Shown: positions 33,025 to 43,548 of the stretch, piece by piece
Numbering within the stretch: position 1 is the first letter of the stretch
Layout: each line of letters begins with the position of its first letter
NCBI GenBank assembly: GCA_964019165.1
Contig: OZ025282.1
Coordinates: 12,102,229-12,166,228, forward strand
Direction: 5' to 3'
Source: Mastigias papua
Taxonomy: Eukaryota > Cnidaria > Scyphozoa > Rhizostomeae > Mastigiidae
DNA length: 64,000 nucleotides
Position numbers and translations under genes: made by a program
The notes under the pieces: model-generated
Seen by the model: the letters and a program-made list of their open reading frames with translations, nothing else
Told to the model about the DNA's origin: nothing
Databases searched by the model: none

Positions 33025-33419
33025 ATGTTAAATGTACTTTACGAAACCCCTGTTATGTTGAAACAAAGCTGTAAGGAATGTTGTTTGGAGAATTTATTTG
33101 ACTTTCGAAAGGCAAGAGAAATTGATGCCTGTAAAAATGATCTTCAAGAATTCCAATCATGGTTTGTTTCGAAAAGAAAGCATGCGTTCTGCCCAAAAAA
33201 GATCAAAAGTTTAAAGCTTCAAGCTGCAAAGTTTTTAATTAGCAAATTTGAAAGGATCGGAGATAATCCAGGACAAGCAAAGATGATACGTAGGACCAGG
33301 GGACAGAAAAAGACCCTAACAAAATGGATGCTTCCAAACATATTTGGCAATGAAATCGTCAGTAATGAAGTTTTACCACTTGCATATAACGATCCTCAGA
33401 CTATGCCTTCAAATGAAAA
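33025..33419 (+). CDS. Loop gene, exon 1 (basic, Cys-containing region)
   Basis: ATG at 33025 opens 131 codons plus two bases, ending at a perfect GTAAGT donor. The frame is open upstream into the arm and a ttttcag acceptor lies at 33013-33019, so an upstream exon is possible and the ATG may be internal. Features are a CKECC cluster at about residue 17, a long Lys/Arg-rich helical stretch (CPKKIKSLKLQAAKFLISKF) and RRTRGQKKTLTKW. The basic character suggests nucleic-acid binding. No transposase signature (DDE, HUH, Tyr recombinase) is visible. It could be the C-terminal part of a larger protein or the accessory protein of the element. Confidence 0.65.
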
Positions 33420-33669
33420 GTAAGTAGTGCCTAACGATCTAGCTAGCACTGTTCTTTACTTTGATCTTTAATATTTTTCGATTGTTACCATATTAAATGC
33501 TCAATGAAATGACTCGTTATATTTTATTACTTTGATATATCAATTGGCTTCACACTCTATTTTGTTCTGAAATTGCGAAAACATACTAACTCAACTGCTT
33601 AAAATACAGTATTTTAATCTACCGATCTATTTGAATATTTTGAAACAAAAACCTACCACTGTCATCTAG

Positions 33670-34021
33670 GAAATGCGACAAACATGGATGCAGTTCAGCC
33701 AGCCCCATATGGAAACTTTTTCAATGCGGGCATTCATTCCACGTTGATTGCAATTTGCCGGCTTTGAGCGAGTGTCCTGTTTGCAAAATTCATCTGAAAA
33801 GTAAAATCCAAGATCTATCGAGAAAAGCCAATGAATCCATCAAAGATCTGACCTTTTGCGTTGATGATGGAGCCGAACTTGAAGGTGAGATTGATCAACA
33901 TGAAAATTCCAACAGTACTATCGATGAGGATTTGGGTGATGTTTATGTTGACCAACAAGAAGTGCTTTTGATGATTCAGCAAATTTCCTCGTGGCCACGG
34001 CCATCTCCACCGAGAATTTAA
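33670..34021 (+). CDS. Loop gene, exon 2 (RING-like finger)
   Basis: Begins after the acceptor ccactgtcatctag and completes the split codon AA|G. It encodes K-CDKHGC, an 11-residue spacer, CGHSFHVDC, then CPVC: C-x4-C-x11-C-x-H-x2-H-x2-C-x7-C-x2-C at about residues 134-170 of the spliced protein. This is close to a RING-H2 finger, with a widened first pair (x4 instead of x2). An acidic tail follows (DDGAELEGEIDQHE, STIDEDLGDVYVD), ending RPSPPRI and TAA at 34021, 57 bp before the right arm. RING fingers usually act as E3 ubiquitin ligases; with the first pair altered it may instead be structural. The joined protein would be about 248 residues. Confidence 0.7.
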
Positions 34022-34078
34022 ATGAAATGTGATCAATTAATCCACGCTACTCATTCGAACAGTACGTGAATTGTTATT

Positions 34079-34885
34079 TTTGATCTGAAAATGTACTTTT
34101 GTAATTTTGATTTAACACGACGGGCGTTCAATTCTCTCGGGAGTGTTAGACTTGTATGTAGAGAATTTGTGGTGATAGCCCCCTGCATCATCATGTAGAC
34201 TTATTACAAATTGATATTCCATGAAAAAAATTAGTGTTGAACCGAAAATAAAGATAGGCCTCCTCGCCGCATTAGGATGCGGCAATAATTAATGATAGCA
34301 ACAATTACTGTTGGATTTCAATTTTCTTCAGGTGACCAAGTTACCTTTTCAAAATTCAAGTAACAAAATTTGATGTAAAGTAGATAGAGAGAATTGTGTT
34401 AAAGAAGGCCTTTTTGGTATCTAACAAATGGTTAAAATTGTAAAAGCCTAATTGAAATTGTTAGAAATTCAATAGTTTGTATGACTTTATAAGATGATTT
34501 CAATTTAAAAGCAGACAGTCTGTGTGGATGTGTGGTAAATACTGTACTGTGGTTCGAAGCTTCAAGTGTAGTGCAAATTTGGCGAATTTAGGCTAACTTT
34601 AAACTGTCATATCTCCAGTTTAATAGGGAGTTTTCAAAATGCGCACGATGAAAACCTAGAATGACTCCTATATTAAATGAAAAACATCAGTTTATTTTGT
34701 TTTGAGCGTTTTTCGCTTGCAGCAGTTCGGAGTTCGAGGGTCACTTTCCCACAGCTCGGCGGCTTTTTGGCCGCCATTGTTTACATTTTCAGAAGAGTCA
34801 GGGGGCCTCTACGAGCTCTGATTGGCTTTTACAGCATATGAGAGTATGAAGCTGATTGGTTAATAACGATTTTCGCCCTTGTTGT
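34079..34885 (-). repeat. Right 807-bp inverted arm
   Basis: Exact reverse complement of the left arm as far as I can read. The inner boundary is set by the first mismatch (33026 against 34078) and the outer by 32218 against 34886. Confidence 0.9.
34673..34777 (-). CDS. 34-codon ORF in the right arm (mirror copy)
   Basis: Mirror image of 32327-32431, identical by virtue of the arm identity. From here transcription would run toward the loop antisense to the RING-like gene. Confidence 0.28.
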   Translation of the reverse strand: MAAKKPPSCGKVTLELRTAASEKRSKQNKLMFFI

Positions 34886-35911
34886 GCCCCTATATAAATG
34901 ATGCATTCTAACATTTTTTGCGTCATCTTCGCATTTGTTAGATTTGGCTCTCTTGCAAGCAGATTACATCGTTTCATTGCTGCACGTATACAGCACTCAC
35001 ACTATAGATGTTTTCATCTAATCTTCTTTCTTCACAACTCTTCCTCACTCACCGTCACTTAGTTTTCACGACGTTCCTGCTCTGGAGAGAGCTGACTTTC
35101 CCCATCCTCAGTGAAAACAACCAGAGACTATGACCTTGCTTAAGTCTTAGATGAAAGGAAGATTGTAATTGAGGAAATGAAATCTAGCATTGATTTTTAT
35201 TTCATGGAAGATGGAAATCAAAGCGGTTAGAACTTTGAACTTAATTTCTTTGTCCATTTTGTTGACTTTTTCCTCTTGGAGAAAAGTCATTGATGTTTTA
35301 TAGATCTGTAGGCAGCTGACACAAAGTGGGGAGGGGTCATTGTATTGCGCTATAAATCAACCATTTAATACACCTCAATATACAATCTCACAAATTATCG
35401 GGGATGATGCCTAACCTGTCATGCCCACCCTGTCCTTCCATTGCCTACGGGGATGATGTCTAACCAAAGTCGCTTTTATTATCCATCAGGCATGGGGTCG
35501 TTGGAGGATGGAGGTTTCAATCACAACATTTTTCAAGAAACTTTCATTCTCTATTTTGCTCTTCGTTGTACGTTTTTCCTGGATTTGCGACTAAGCATTA
35601 TACTAACCAGGTAAATTTTTGTCTGACAGATACCTTTCTAGGCCAGTCTAGAGAGATGAAATTTGACAAATTTTCTCTTGCGTTGGACCCTATCATGGAG
35701 GGTCCACCTATATCACCTTCAATGCGTCAGATCTTTTTTCAAGAGCGATGGCGGCTGGTTACATGTACTGTGGTAGTCGCAAATGAATTAATATTTGCTG
35801 CGATTGAGCTGAAGAGGGAAGTAGAGTAAGATACTAATAGTGCATAAATGTAAATGTCAACTGTGACATCAAAGATTACACTTGTTCGTTGGTTCACAAT
35901 TGATGTATTAA
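34886..35911. other. no gene seen
   Basis: Right flank of the inverted-repeat element up to LINE-A. An open stretch at 35656-35829 (MKFDKFSLALDPIMEGPP...) has no recognised domain; nothing is annotated. Confidence 0.4.
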
Positions 35912-37170
35912 ATGGATCCGACTGACGGGCATGAAAGGCCTAAGACAAGAAGACAAGCGACAATTGATGGACAACAAGTCACGCAACTACAAGTGAAAGA
36001 CATAATAGCAGCAGCGTTGAAGCGTGTAAGAGAAAGTTTATGTCAGCTTGCGGATAAAAGGTACATCGATGAAGCAATTGATAAAGTTAAAGAAATTGTA
36101 GTAACACGTAAACATTGTAACTTAGGCCATGTCATACTCAAAGAAAATTTTCTTCTTTTCATTCATTCACAATCTTGAATCACACACCTGGGACATGACA
36201 ATACGTCACTCCTGTCATCACACACCTGGTCATTCCTCTTCTGTTGTTCTCTATGCAATCATCACACCATGAGCCTATTCAACAATCCTCTAACAACAAC
36301 CTAACCCTTCCTTTACGTAAATCATGTTTATTTCGGGTTGTTAAATGTTTCTGTATATACGCATGTAATTTATGTTGTAAAGTCAGTCAGAGTAGAGTCA
36401 GAGTACCGTCAACATCAACGTTTCCTCTCTCTGCCTCCGTGTTCTCTGCGCGTTAAATAAGGATACACAACAACATGGATCAACGAAGGGTGTCACTGAA
36501 CGAGCATAGCGGTCTATAGGAAGCAACAAACACACATTCCTATAAAATTATTGATCAAAAATTACAAGATCGAGATGATAAGATCAAGAGCCTTGAGGAG
36601 CGAGTTGAAATTCTAGAAAGCAACATGGCAGTGATAGACAGCCTTGAGAGTAGAATTGCTGTTTTAGACAATCTTGTAAGGAAAGTTGATGATGGTGAGC
36701 AACACAGTGGGAGACTGTGCCTTAGGATCAACGACATTGATGTACCTCAGCAAGGTGAGTCTGAAAACTGCATAGAGAAAGTCAAGGAGGTCCTCGATGA
36801 GCTCGATTGTGAAGTTGGCATTGGCAGTATATACAGGGCTCATAGAATAGATCCTAAAAGAGCCAGAACTAGTGATGGTAAGGTAAGTCAGCAGATGATT
36901 GTGCGCTTTTCATCTTTCTCAGACAGGTCAAAGGTCTACAGAAGTAGGAAAAAAGCTAAACGAGTCAGAATTAGGCTGGACCTGACGAGATCCCGACTAA
37001 GCACACTTTTAGAGGCTGCGAATTGGGTGAAAAACTGTGATGGCATAGACTTTGTGTTTGCAGATATAAACTGCAACCTGTCAGCCAAACTGACAAACGG
37101 GAAATTTCTCTTCTTCGTGTCAGTTGATGACCTGCAACGCAAGTATGATGAGCTGAGCTCTAGTTACTGA
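35912..37170 (+). pseudogene. LINE-A ORF1 (RNA-binding chaperone-type protein), interrupted
   Basis: The first part (35912-36097) reads MDPTDGHERPKTRRQ... to DKVKEI; the second (from 36545) continues with DQKLQDRDDKIKSLEE and a coiled coil rich in I/L/V heptads, then LRINDIDVP, IYRAHRIDPKR, MIVRFSSFSDRSKVYRSRKK and a C-terminal domain (FVFADINCNLSAKLTNGKF). The coiled-coil, RRM-like, C-terminal order is that of LINE ORF1 proteins, which bind element RNA. It is the partner of LINE-B ORF1 (shared RAHRI, FADINC). Only the Rep-M insertion breaks it; otherwise the frame is open. Confidence 0.8.
36098..36544 (-). mobile_element. Rep-M dispersed element, copy 3, inserted in LINE-A ORF1
   Basis: Reverse-oriented relative to copies 1 and 2: begins GTAGTAACACGTAAACATTG and ends ACACACATTCCTATA. 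A direct AAATT flanks it (36093-36097 and 36545-36549), and excision with one AAATT rejoins the ORF1 frame as KEIIDQKLQ. This defines the element ends precisely (447 bp). A 5-bp duplication is compatible with a solo LTR, but other classes are not excluded. Confidence 0.8.
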
Positions 37171-38371
37171 ATTATTCCACCCTATAACCTTGTTGTTTTT
37201 TTTAGTTGTGAATATAAATTGTTGATTGGGTTTCATTTCATTTCTATTATGGTTCTGGTCCTAGGGACGACTTGCATGACAATCTCTAATATTCTTGACC
37301 TGATTATCCTTACAAACCCAACCCCTATTTCATACCATGTCTCTGGTTGTTTTTTCAACCTTTAACAGTAAAGCCTCGTCACAGCCTTGAGGTGTTTGCT
37401 GGGTGAATATTCTGCTCTTTGGGTTGTAGTTTTTTTTTGTTTTGCCCTACAACCACCTCAAGACTTGAGCTGAGGTACTTCTAACATTGCGAGGTTAGAT
37501 ATGCAAGTCCTCCATAGGAAAATAAGGAAAAATCAAGGATTATTTACGAGCGTATTTTTTTGTGCAAAAATTTTGACAATGAACAGGTCGGTGCTTCTAT
37601 AGCCCTTGTTTTTCCAACGTAAAATGAACAAAGCGCATCATGCATCATTTGTCTCAATATTTTTGCAGTATGAATAATGAACATTCATATATGAAGAATT
37701 CCCCTGATAGCTCATCTCTTAGAAATGAATCTTACTTATTACACCCAAGTGAATAGCCTTTGGTTAATCACTGTCTTCATTTACATTTTTGTTTTGTTTT
37801 ATATCTGCTGCTGTCTAAGTCAATTTTCCAAACACAGGCTTAAATCATTTGTTCTTCCTGATAGTGGTCCAGGATATAAGGCGAAGTTATGCCAGTAGGA
37901 ACAAGTGAATGGCGTGCAGGGATTGCTAGATACGAAGTATTGATTGTTTTGACAGTTTGCTATGCCATCCCAGTTTTCGAGATATTTAAATGTATCCTGA
38001 GTTACTTTGCCTACTTGTACTTCTTCATCCTTATGTCCGTTGTTACTTTTCCTTATTCTCTCCTTGTTTCATCTACTTGGTCCCATATTCCCATCAGTAT
38101 GTCCTGTCTTACACCGTACCGTACTACCGAATCATCAGATATCATGTATAAGTTTGTAGAAGTAAAGTCACAGGCCACCTGTTTTGTGATATCGCTAGTC
38201 TGTAAGCTTTTGAAATGCAGCAACCATATCATTCTGCGTAAAAATTTCTGCACAAAAAAATTTTTGATGGTGCTGCAATTTGTCCTCTTTGTCCTCCAAA
38301 TTGGTAAAATTCTAGAGATGCATCAGCTTGGACAGCGTTACCCTATTCACATGTTATTGCTCTTATCTCGG

Positions 38372-38395
38372 GGTGTTCACCAAAATCCTGGTCCG
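38372..38395 (+). other. Degenerate 2A-like motif in LINE-A ORF2
   Basis: Encodes GVHQNPGP. The ribosome-skipping consensus is D-V/I-E-x-N-P-G-P; here D is G and E is H, so skipping is probably lost or weak. The position, just before the endonuclease and after a hydrophobic leader, is the same as the intact motif in LINE-B. Confidence 0.6.
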
Positions 38396-38743
38396 CTTAG
38401 TAATAAATGCCTAAAGTCTTTTCATTGGAATCTAAATAGGTTATGTGCCAGAGACAGAATTAAGATACCCTTGATTGAGACCTATGATACACTTCATAAA
38501 TTCGATATCACCGCTGTATAGGAGACAATGCTTGATAATTCAATAAAGAAAGATGAAATCTACATTTAGGGTTTTAGTAAAGACGTTTTTCGGAGTGACC
38601 ACCCAAGTAACACAAAAACAGGGGGTGTATGTTTTTATAATCGTGAAGGGTTGCCAATAAGGCGTAGAGCAGATCTTGAGATATTGCAAGAGATCGTCAT
38701 CACTGAAATCAACATCTCACATAAAAAGATACACACGGTATTT

Positions 38744-39076
38744 TTATAAGAAAAAAGTTTATAAGAAGATGAGGCTCAAATGTCCAAAATCTTAAGAAAA
38801 TCCTAAGAAAATCACAAGGCTCAAGTTCAAGAAAATGCTAGGAAAATCACAGTTCATCTTTGTTACATGCCAGAAATTGATATTGGCTCATTTTTGCAAA
38901 CTCTGGTACAAAGATCGAGACTAATGGTGGCCCAACAAATACAAAGTAGCCTGTTTTAGCCGTTTTATTCCTGCAAAAGTTAAGAAAATCTTAAGAAAAC
39001 CTCAGCCTCAAATTCGTGAAAAGTTAAGAAAATTGAGCCTCAGGAAAAAAGTGCTTTTCTTATATAAAAAAAACGT
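38744..39076 (+). mobile_element. MITE-K, copy 2, inserted in the LINE-A endonuclease
   Basis: Flanked by GTATTT at 38738-38743 and 39077-39082; removal with one copy restores HTVFLGTIYRS in frame. The ends are TTATAAGAAAAAAGTT and, in reverse, a related TATATAAGAAAAGCAC. 333 bp, non-coding, made largely of taagaaaa repeats in both orientations. Homologous to 22490-22815. Confidence 0.75.
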
Positions 39077-42065
39077 GTATTTCTAGGCACTATCTATCGC
39101 AGCCCAATTCAAAGTAGCCAGCAATTTGAATATTTCATTGATAAGCTACAAATGGTGCTAGACAAACTTAAGGGTGAAAATCCGCAATGTTTAATCTTGA
39201 CAGGTGATTTTAATTGCAGATCCTCTCAGTGGTGGAAGGGGATATTGAGCAACCTGAGGGTACCGCTTTAGAGGAGCTTATTGAAACAAACGGCCTACAT
39301 CAGCTAATAGATGAACCAACAAATATAAAAAATGGAGGCATGTCCTGCACTCACTTGATTATTACAGATCAGCCAAATATGTTTCTGGATTACGGTCTTC
39401 ACCCCTCTCTAGATGATCACTGCCAGCATCAAATAATCTATGGAAAGTTAAGCGCTTCTGCACCATATGCCCCTCCTTACAAAAGAACCATTTGGGATTA
39501 CCCAAAAGCTAATGTGCAGGCAATCTGTGATTCAATTAATGCAGTTAACTGGCCAGACAATTGTAGAGGTCTAGACTTGAAGGAAATGGTTAAAGTTTTC
39601 ACTGACAAACTTTTTGAAGTGTTCGCTCGTTTTATACTCAACAAGATTGTAAAATTCAACGACAAAGATCAACCATGGATAACACCCCAGTTAAAAACTG
39701 CTATCAAGCGCAAACATAGAATTTATTCAAAGTTTGTTCAAAGTGGCAGAAAACAAGAATTATGGAATCGGGTAAAAAATATACAAATTGAAACTTCTAA
39801 GCTGATAGTCAGTGCTAAAAATGAGTATTACACAAACCTAGGGAAAAAGTTATCTGATGCCAAAACTGGAGCTAAAACTTATTGGTCGTTGTATAATAAG
39901 CTTATTAATAAGAAGATATTTTCAAACATACCCCCTCTATTTGATCGTGGCTTTTTAGTTACAAATGTGGAGGACAAAGCGAACATTTTAATGATTATGT
40001 CTTTTCACAATGCTGTGCAGTGACTATTGGTAGCACGATTCCTAGTTTTATATCACGTGGTCTTGTGAGTTTACAAAACATGGAAATTGACCTGGAAAAG
40101 GTCCTAAAGCTTATTAGGTCCCTTGACACGAATAAGGCACATGGCTGTGATGATATTTCTTCTTCAATGATTAAGATATGTGACGAGTCAATAGTAGAGC
40201 CCCTATACTTGATTTTTGAAAATTGTCTAAAATCTGGTGTTTACCCCCCTCAATGGAAAAAGGCAAACATAATTCCTATCCACAAAAAGGGCAATAGACA
40301 GAGCAAGGAAAACTATCGCCCAATTTCGCTGTTGCCAATTTTTGGAAAGATTTTCGAAAAACTCATGTTTGATGCGATATACAGCCATTTATGCAAAAAT
40401 AGCCTTTTGTCCCAACATCAATTAGGTTCTCGGCCAGGCGATTCAACAGTCAATCAGTTGTTGTCAATAACCAATGATATTTATAAAGATTTTGAGGAAG
40501 TATCTAGCAGAGAAATGCGTGCCATCTTCCTGGATTTGTCGAAAGCTTTTGACAGCGTATGGCATGATGGTCTTATCTATAAACTGAAAGTCAATGGTAT
40601 ATCTGGAAATATTCTCCAGCTCCTTCAAAACTTTTTAAAGGACCGAAAACAAAGCGTGGTTTTGAATGGGAAAACTTCTTCAAAGTGGAAATCGATCTCT
40701 GCAGGGGTACCTCAAGGATCAGTCCGTGGCCTGCTGTTCTTTCTTATTTACATAAAATGATATCGTCAGCAATATTACGTGTGGAATCAAGCTTTATGCT
40801 GATGATACATCCCTATTCTCAGTTGTGGATGATGAAAATGTTACCGCTCGTGTGTTCAATCGTGATCTTGAAAAGATAAATTTGTGGGCGTGGCAGTGGA
40901 AAATGCAGTTTAATGCTAACAAAACGGAGGAAGTAATCTTTTCCTGTAAAAGGCACAAAATCAACCATCCAAACATGAGACTAGGAAATGATGAAATTGC
41001 TTCTAAGAATGAGCACAAGCACCTAGGACTGATTCTTGACTCAAAATTTGATTTCAAAAGTCATATAAGAGAGACTATCTTAAAGGCTCGCAAAGGGATT
41101 GGTATAATAAAATGTCTTTCAAACTACGTTTGTAGAGAAGTTCTTGAGCAAATCTATAAGCTTCACGCTCGACCACATTTGGGTTATGGGGATATTATAT
41201 ACCATAAACACGACCCTGAAATACATCTCCACTTCACACAAAAATTAGAACAGACCCAATACTCTGCTGCTCTAGCAGTCACAGGCGCTTGGAGAGGCAC
41301 AGGTAGGCAAAGGATCTATGACGAATTAGGATGGAAAAGCCTGTACCACCGTAGATGGTACAGAAGGTTGTGCTATTTCTATTCTCTATGCAAAGCTAAA
41401 GCACCAGACTACATTTACTCGGAGATTCCCCAGCAGCGAAACCTGGTTTATAATCTAAGAAACCCACATTGTTACGAAAAGCCTATTGGAAGAACAATCC
41501 GGTATTCAAACTCGTATTTCCGAAATACTGTATCTGAATGGAACCCGTTGGATAATAAGGTACGAAATTCTCCTACGATCTCCGAGTTTAAAAAGAATTT
41601 GCTTGCTATCATAAGGCCAAGTAAACATCCTACCTACAACATTTGTGACACTTTGGGTATCAGACTTCTAACCATGCTTAGGGTCGAATTCAGTGCTTTA
41701 ATTGGGCATAGATTTAAACATAACTATGACTGTTTAAGCCCAATGTGTGTCTGTGGCACCGGTAAAGAGAACAATTAGCATTTACTCCTGTACTGCCCTC
41801 TATACAGCACATTACGCCAAGATCTCTTTGACCAGCTCTCAGGTATAGATGGTTTCAATGTTGCCGATGTAAATCCGAAACACTTCTGTAGAGTACTATT
41901 GTTTGGAGATCAGAATTTGGGTACGATTGCTAACAGAATCATATTAGAAACAACAATTTCCTTCATCAAGGTCTCGTCAAGGTTTAATTAATACCAAATT
42001 TCAGCAGCAGCAGCCTCTTTTTTCTTTACTTTCCTTTGATGACGTAACTTTTAGTTGAATTGTAA

Positions 42066-42122
42066 GTGGCATTCATGGTGAGGGTTCGGTGACCTTATAT
42101 CTTTCCTCGCTGTGAATGTCAC
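42066..42122 (+). other. Putative stem-loop in LINE-A 3' UTR
   Basis: GTGGCATTCA (42066-42075) pairs with TGAATGTCAC (42113-42122) with one G-U, enclosing GGTTCGGTGACC. LINE-B has a comparable closed structure in its 3' UTR. It may be the RNA end recognised by the reverse transcriptase; this is inference. Confidence 0.4.
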
Positions 42123-42233
42123 AGTAAATTGTAGTTGTAGTTATTAGTTTTAGTGTTTTTAGTTGATAAAAAAAACAATAAAAAGCATTCCTACAATTCT
42201 CCCCCCCCCCTCCCTAAGCCACTAAGTAGATTG

Positions 42234-43082
42234 GTAATCGCTACATGTGGAGTATATGTACACTGAGATAATCATGCGAAAAGCACTTGACAGTACAGAA
42301 ACAGGGATGAAAATTGGAGGACAAGTAATTGACAATATGCGATATGCTGATGACACCACATTGGTGGAAGACACTGAACATGGGATGAAAAACCTAATAA
42401 AAAGAGTAAAAGATGAAAGTGAGAAGGCTGGACTATATCTAAACATAAAAAAGACCAAGCTTATGACAACAGATAATATAACAGAATTCAAAATTGATGA
42501 TGAATATATAGAAATAGTGGAAGGTTTCATATTCTTAGGCAGCCAAATAACAAGAAATGGAGGCAGCGATATTGAAATAAGAAGGAGGATAGGATTGACC
42601 CGATCAACAATGAAAAAGTTAGCACATGTGATAAAGAACAATGATTTAACTCTGAAGACAAAAATTAGACTAGTAAACACCTTAATATTTTCTGTTCTTT
42701 TGTACGGATATGAGAGCTGGACTATAAGAAAAAAAGAAAGAAAAAAGATAGATGCTTTAGAGCTCTGGTGTTGGAGAAAACTATTAAAAATTTCTATTTT
42801 TCTATTTTATTTCTATTTGAAAATTTTTTAAAGCTTAGCTATTTTGGGCACATTATGAGAAGCAAAGATAGTTTGGAAAAGAGTATACTAGTAGGAAAAT
42901 GTGAAGGAAAAAGGAAAAGAGGGAGGCAAAGGATGAGGTGGCTTGACAATTTGAAGGAAGCAACTGGTAAATATTTGATAGAGTTGAAAGAACTGGTACA
43001 AGATAGAAGCAAGTAGAAAAGTTTCGTGCAAGAAATCACCAGGAGTCGAAAACGACTCGACGGAACATGATGATGATGATGT
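42234..43082 (+). pseudogene. RTE-type LINE 3' fragment (RTE-2)
   Basis: Open from about 42247: IIMRKALD, IGGQVIDNMRYADDTTLVED (YADD catalytic box), AGLYLNIKKTKLM, FLGSQITRNGGSDIEIRRRI, VLLYGYESWTIRKKE, LELWCWRKLLKI. A frameshift near 42800 follows, then YFGHIMRSKDSLEKS and GKRKRGRQRMRWLDNL. This is the C-terminal half of an RTE/BovB-type pol. The 3' end has the perfect hairpin GAGTCG-AAAA-CGACTC (43043-43058) followed by (GAT)n at 43068-43080, typical of RTE 3' tails. The endonuclease is absent. Confidence 0.85.
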
Positions 43083-43199
43083 GGAGTAACTGTTCCTCTC
43101 TCCCCTAAAACCCCCTTAGTTTCGGCCTATCCTATGATTGACACATATTAGCATTCTCTTGAAGCAATTTTTGATGTGTCTTAAGATATATATACATAT

Positions 43200-43545
<346 letters not shown>

Positions 43546-43548
<3 letters not shown>

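Larger units (their letters stand above)
32219..33025 (+). repeat. Left 807-bp inverted arm
   Basis: The outer end is ACAACAAGGGCGAAAATCG. It contains two CCAAT motifs, a short ATG ORF and, near its inner end, the small palindrome gccgcatcctaatgcggc (32821-32838). The inner end stops exactly at the A of the ATG that opens the loop gene. Confidence 0.9.
32219..34885. mobile_element. Element with 807-bp inverted arms around a two-exon RING-like gene
   Basis: Left arm 32219-33025 and right arm 34079-34885 are reverse complements. Paired positions always add to 67104 from the outer ends (ACAACAAGGGCG / CGCCCTTGTTGT) to the inner ends (CAGATCAAA / TTTGATCTG), so there is no indel, and I saw no mismatch on reading both arms. 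The 1053-bp loop holds a two-exon gene on +. The structure fits a DNA transposon with very long terminal inverted repeats, but no known transposase and no clear target duplication are visible (left flank ...GTTTTAT, right flank GCCCC...). Alternatives are a gene-conversion-maintained palindrome or an assembly artefact. The near identity of the arms implies youth or active homogenisation. Confidence 0.75.
37889..41991 (+). pseudogene. LINE-A ORF2 (leader, 2A-like, endonuclease, reverse transcriptase), decayed
   Basis: ATG at 37889 begins a leader with several hydrophobic stretches (FAYLYFFILMSVVTFPYSLL, VLQFVLFVLQIG). GVHQNPGP follows at 38372-38395, then the endonuclease start FHWNLNRL. TAG at 38519 and another shortly after stop the frame. 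MITE-K interrupts at 38744. GDFNCRSSQWW lies at 39207 and is followed by a frameshift near 39236. The reverse transcriptase runs 39214-40023, 40020-40760 and 40825-41778 with shifts between (NYRPISLLPIFGKIFEK, FLDLSKAFDSVWHDGL, GVPQGSVRG; the FADD box is scrambled by a shift near 40770). TAG at 41776 interrupts the Cys/His end, which continues to TAA at 41989. At least five disabling changes besides the insertion. Confidence 0.85.
35912..42190 (+). mobile_element. LINE-A: decayed two-ORF non-LTR retrotransposon with two nested insertions
   Basis: Order: ORF1 (coiled coil and RRM-like), a 0.7-kb spacer, ORF2 (hydrophobic leader, degenerate 2A-like motif, endonuclease, reverse transcriptase, Cys/His end), and a 3' UTR ending ttgataaaaaaaacaataaaa near 42180. 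ORF1 is split by Rep-M and the endonuclease by MITE-K; removing each with one copy of its flanking duplication restores the frame. Stops and frameshifts elsewhere show the copy is dead. The 5' UTR start and target duplication could not be fixed, so 35912 is only the ORF1 start. Confidence 0.85.

Noticed and set aside
42200..42213. Run of C before RTE-2 as a junction signal
   Set aside because: A short homopolymer between two retroelements; no structure or duplication supports a role.
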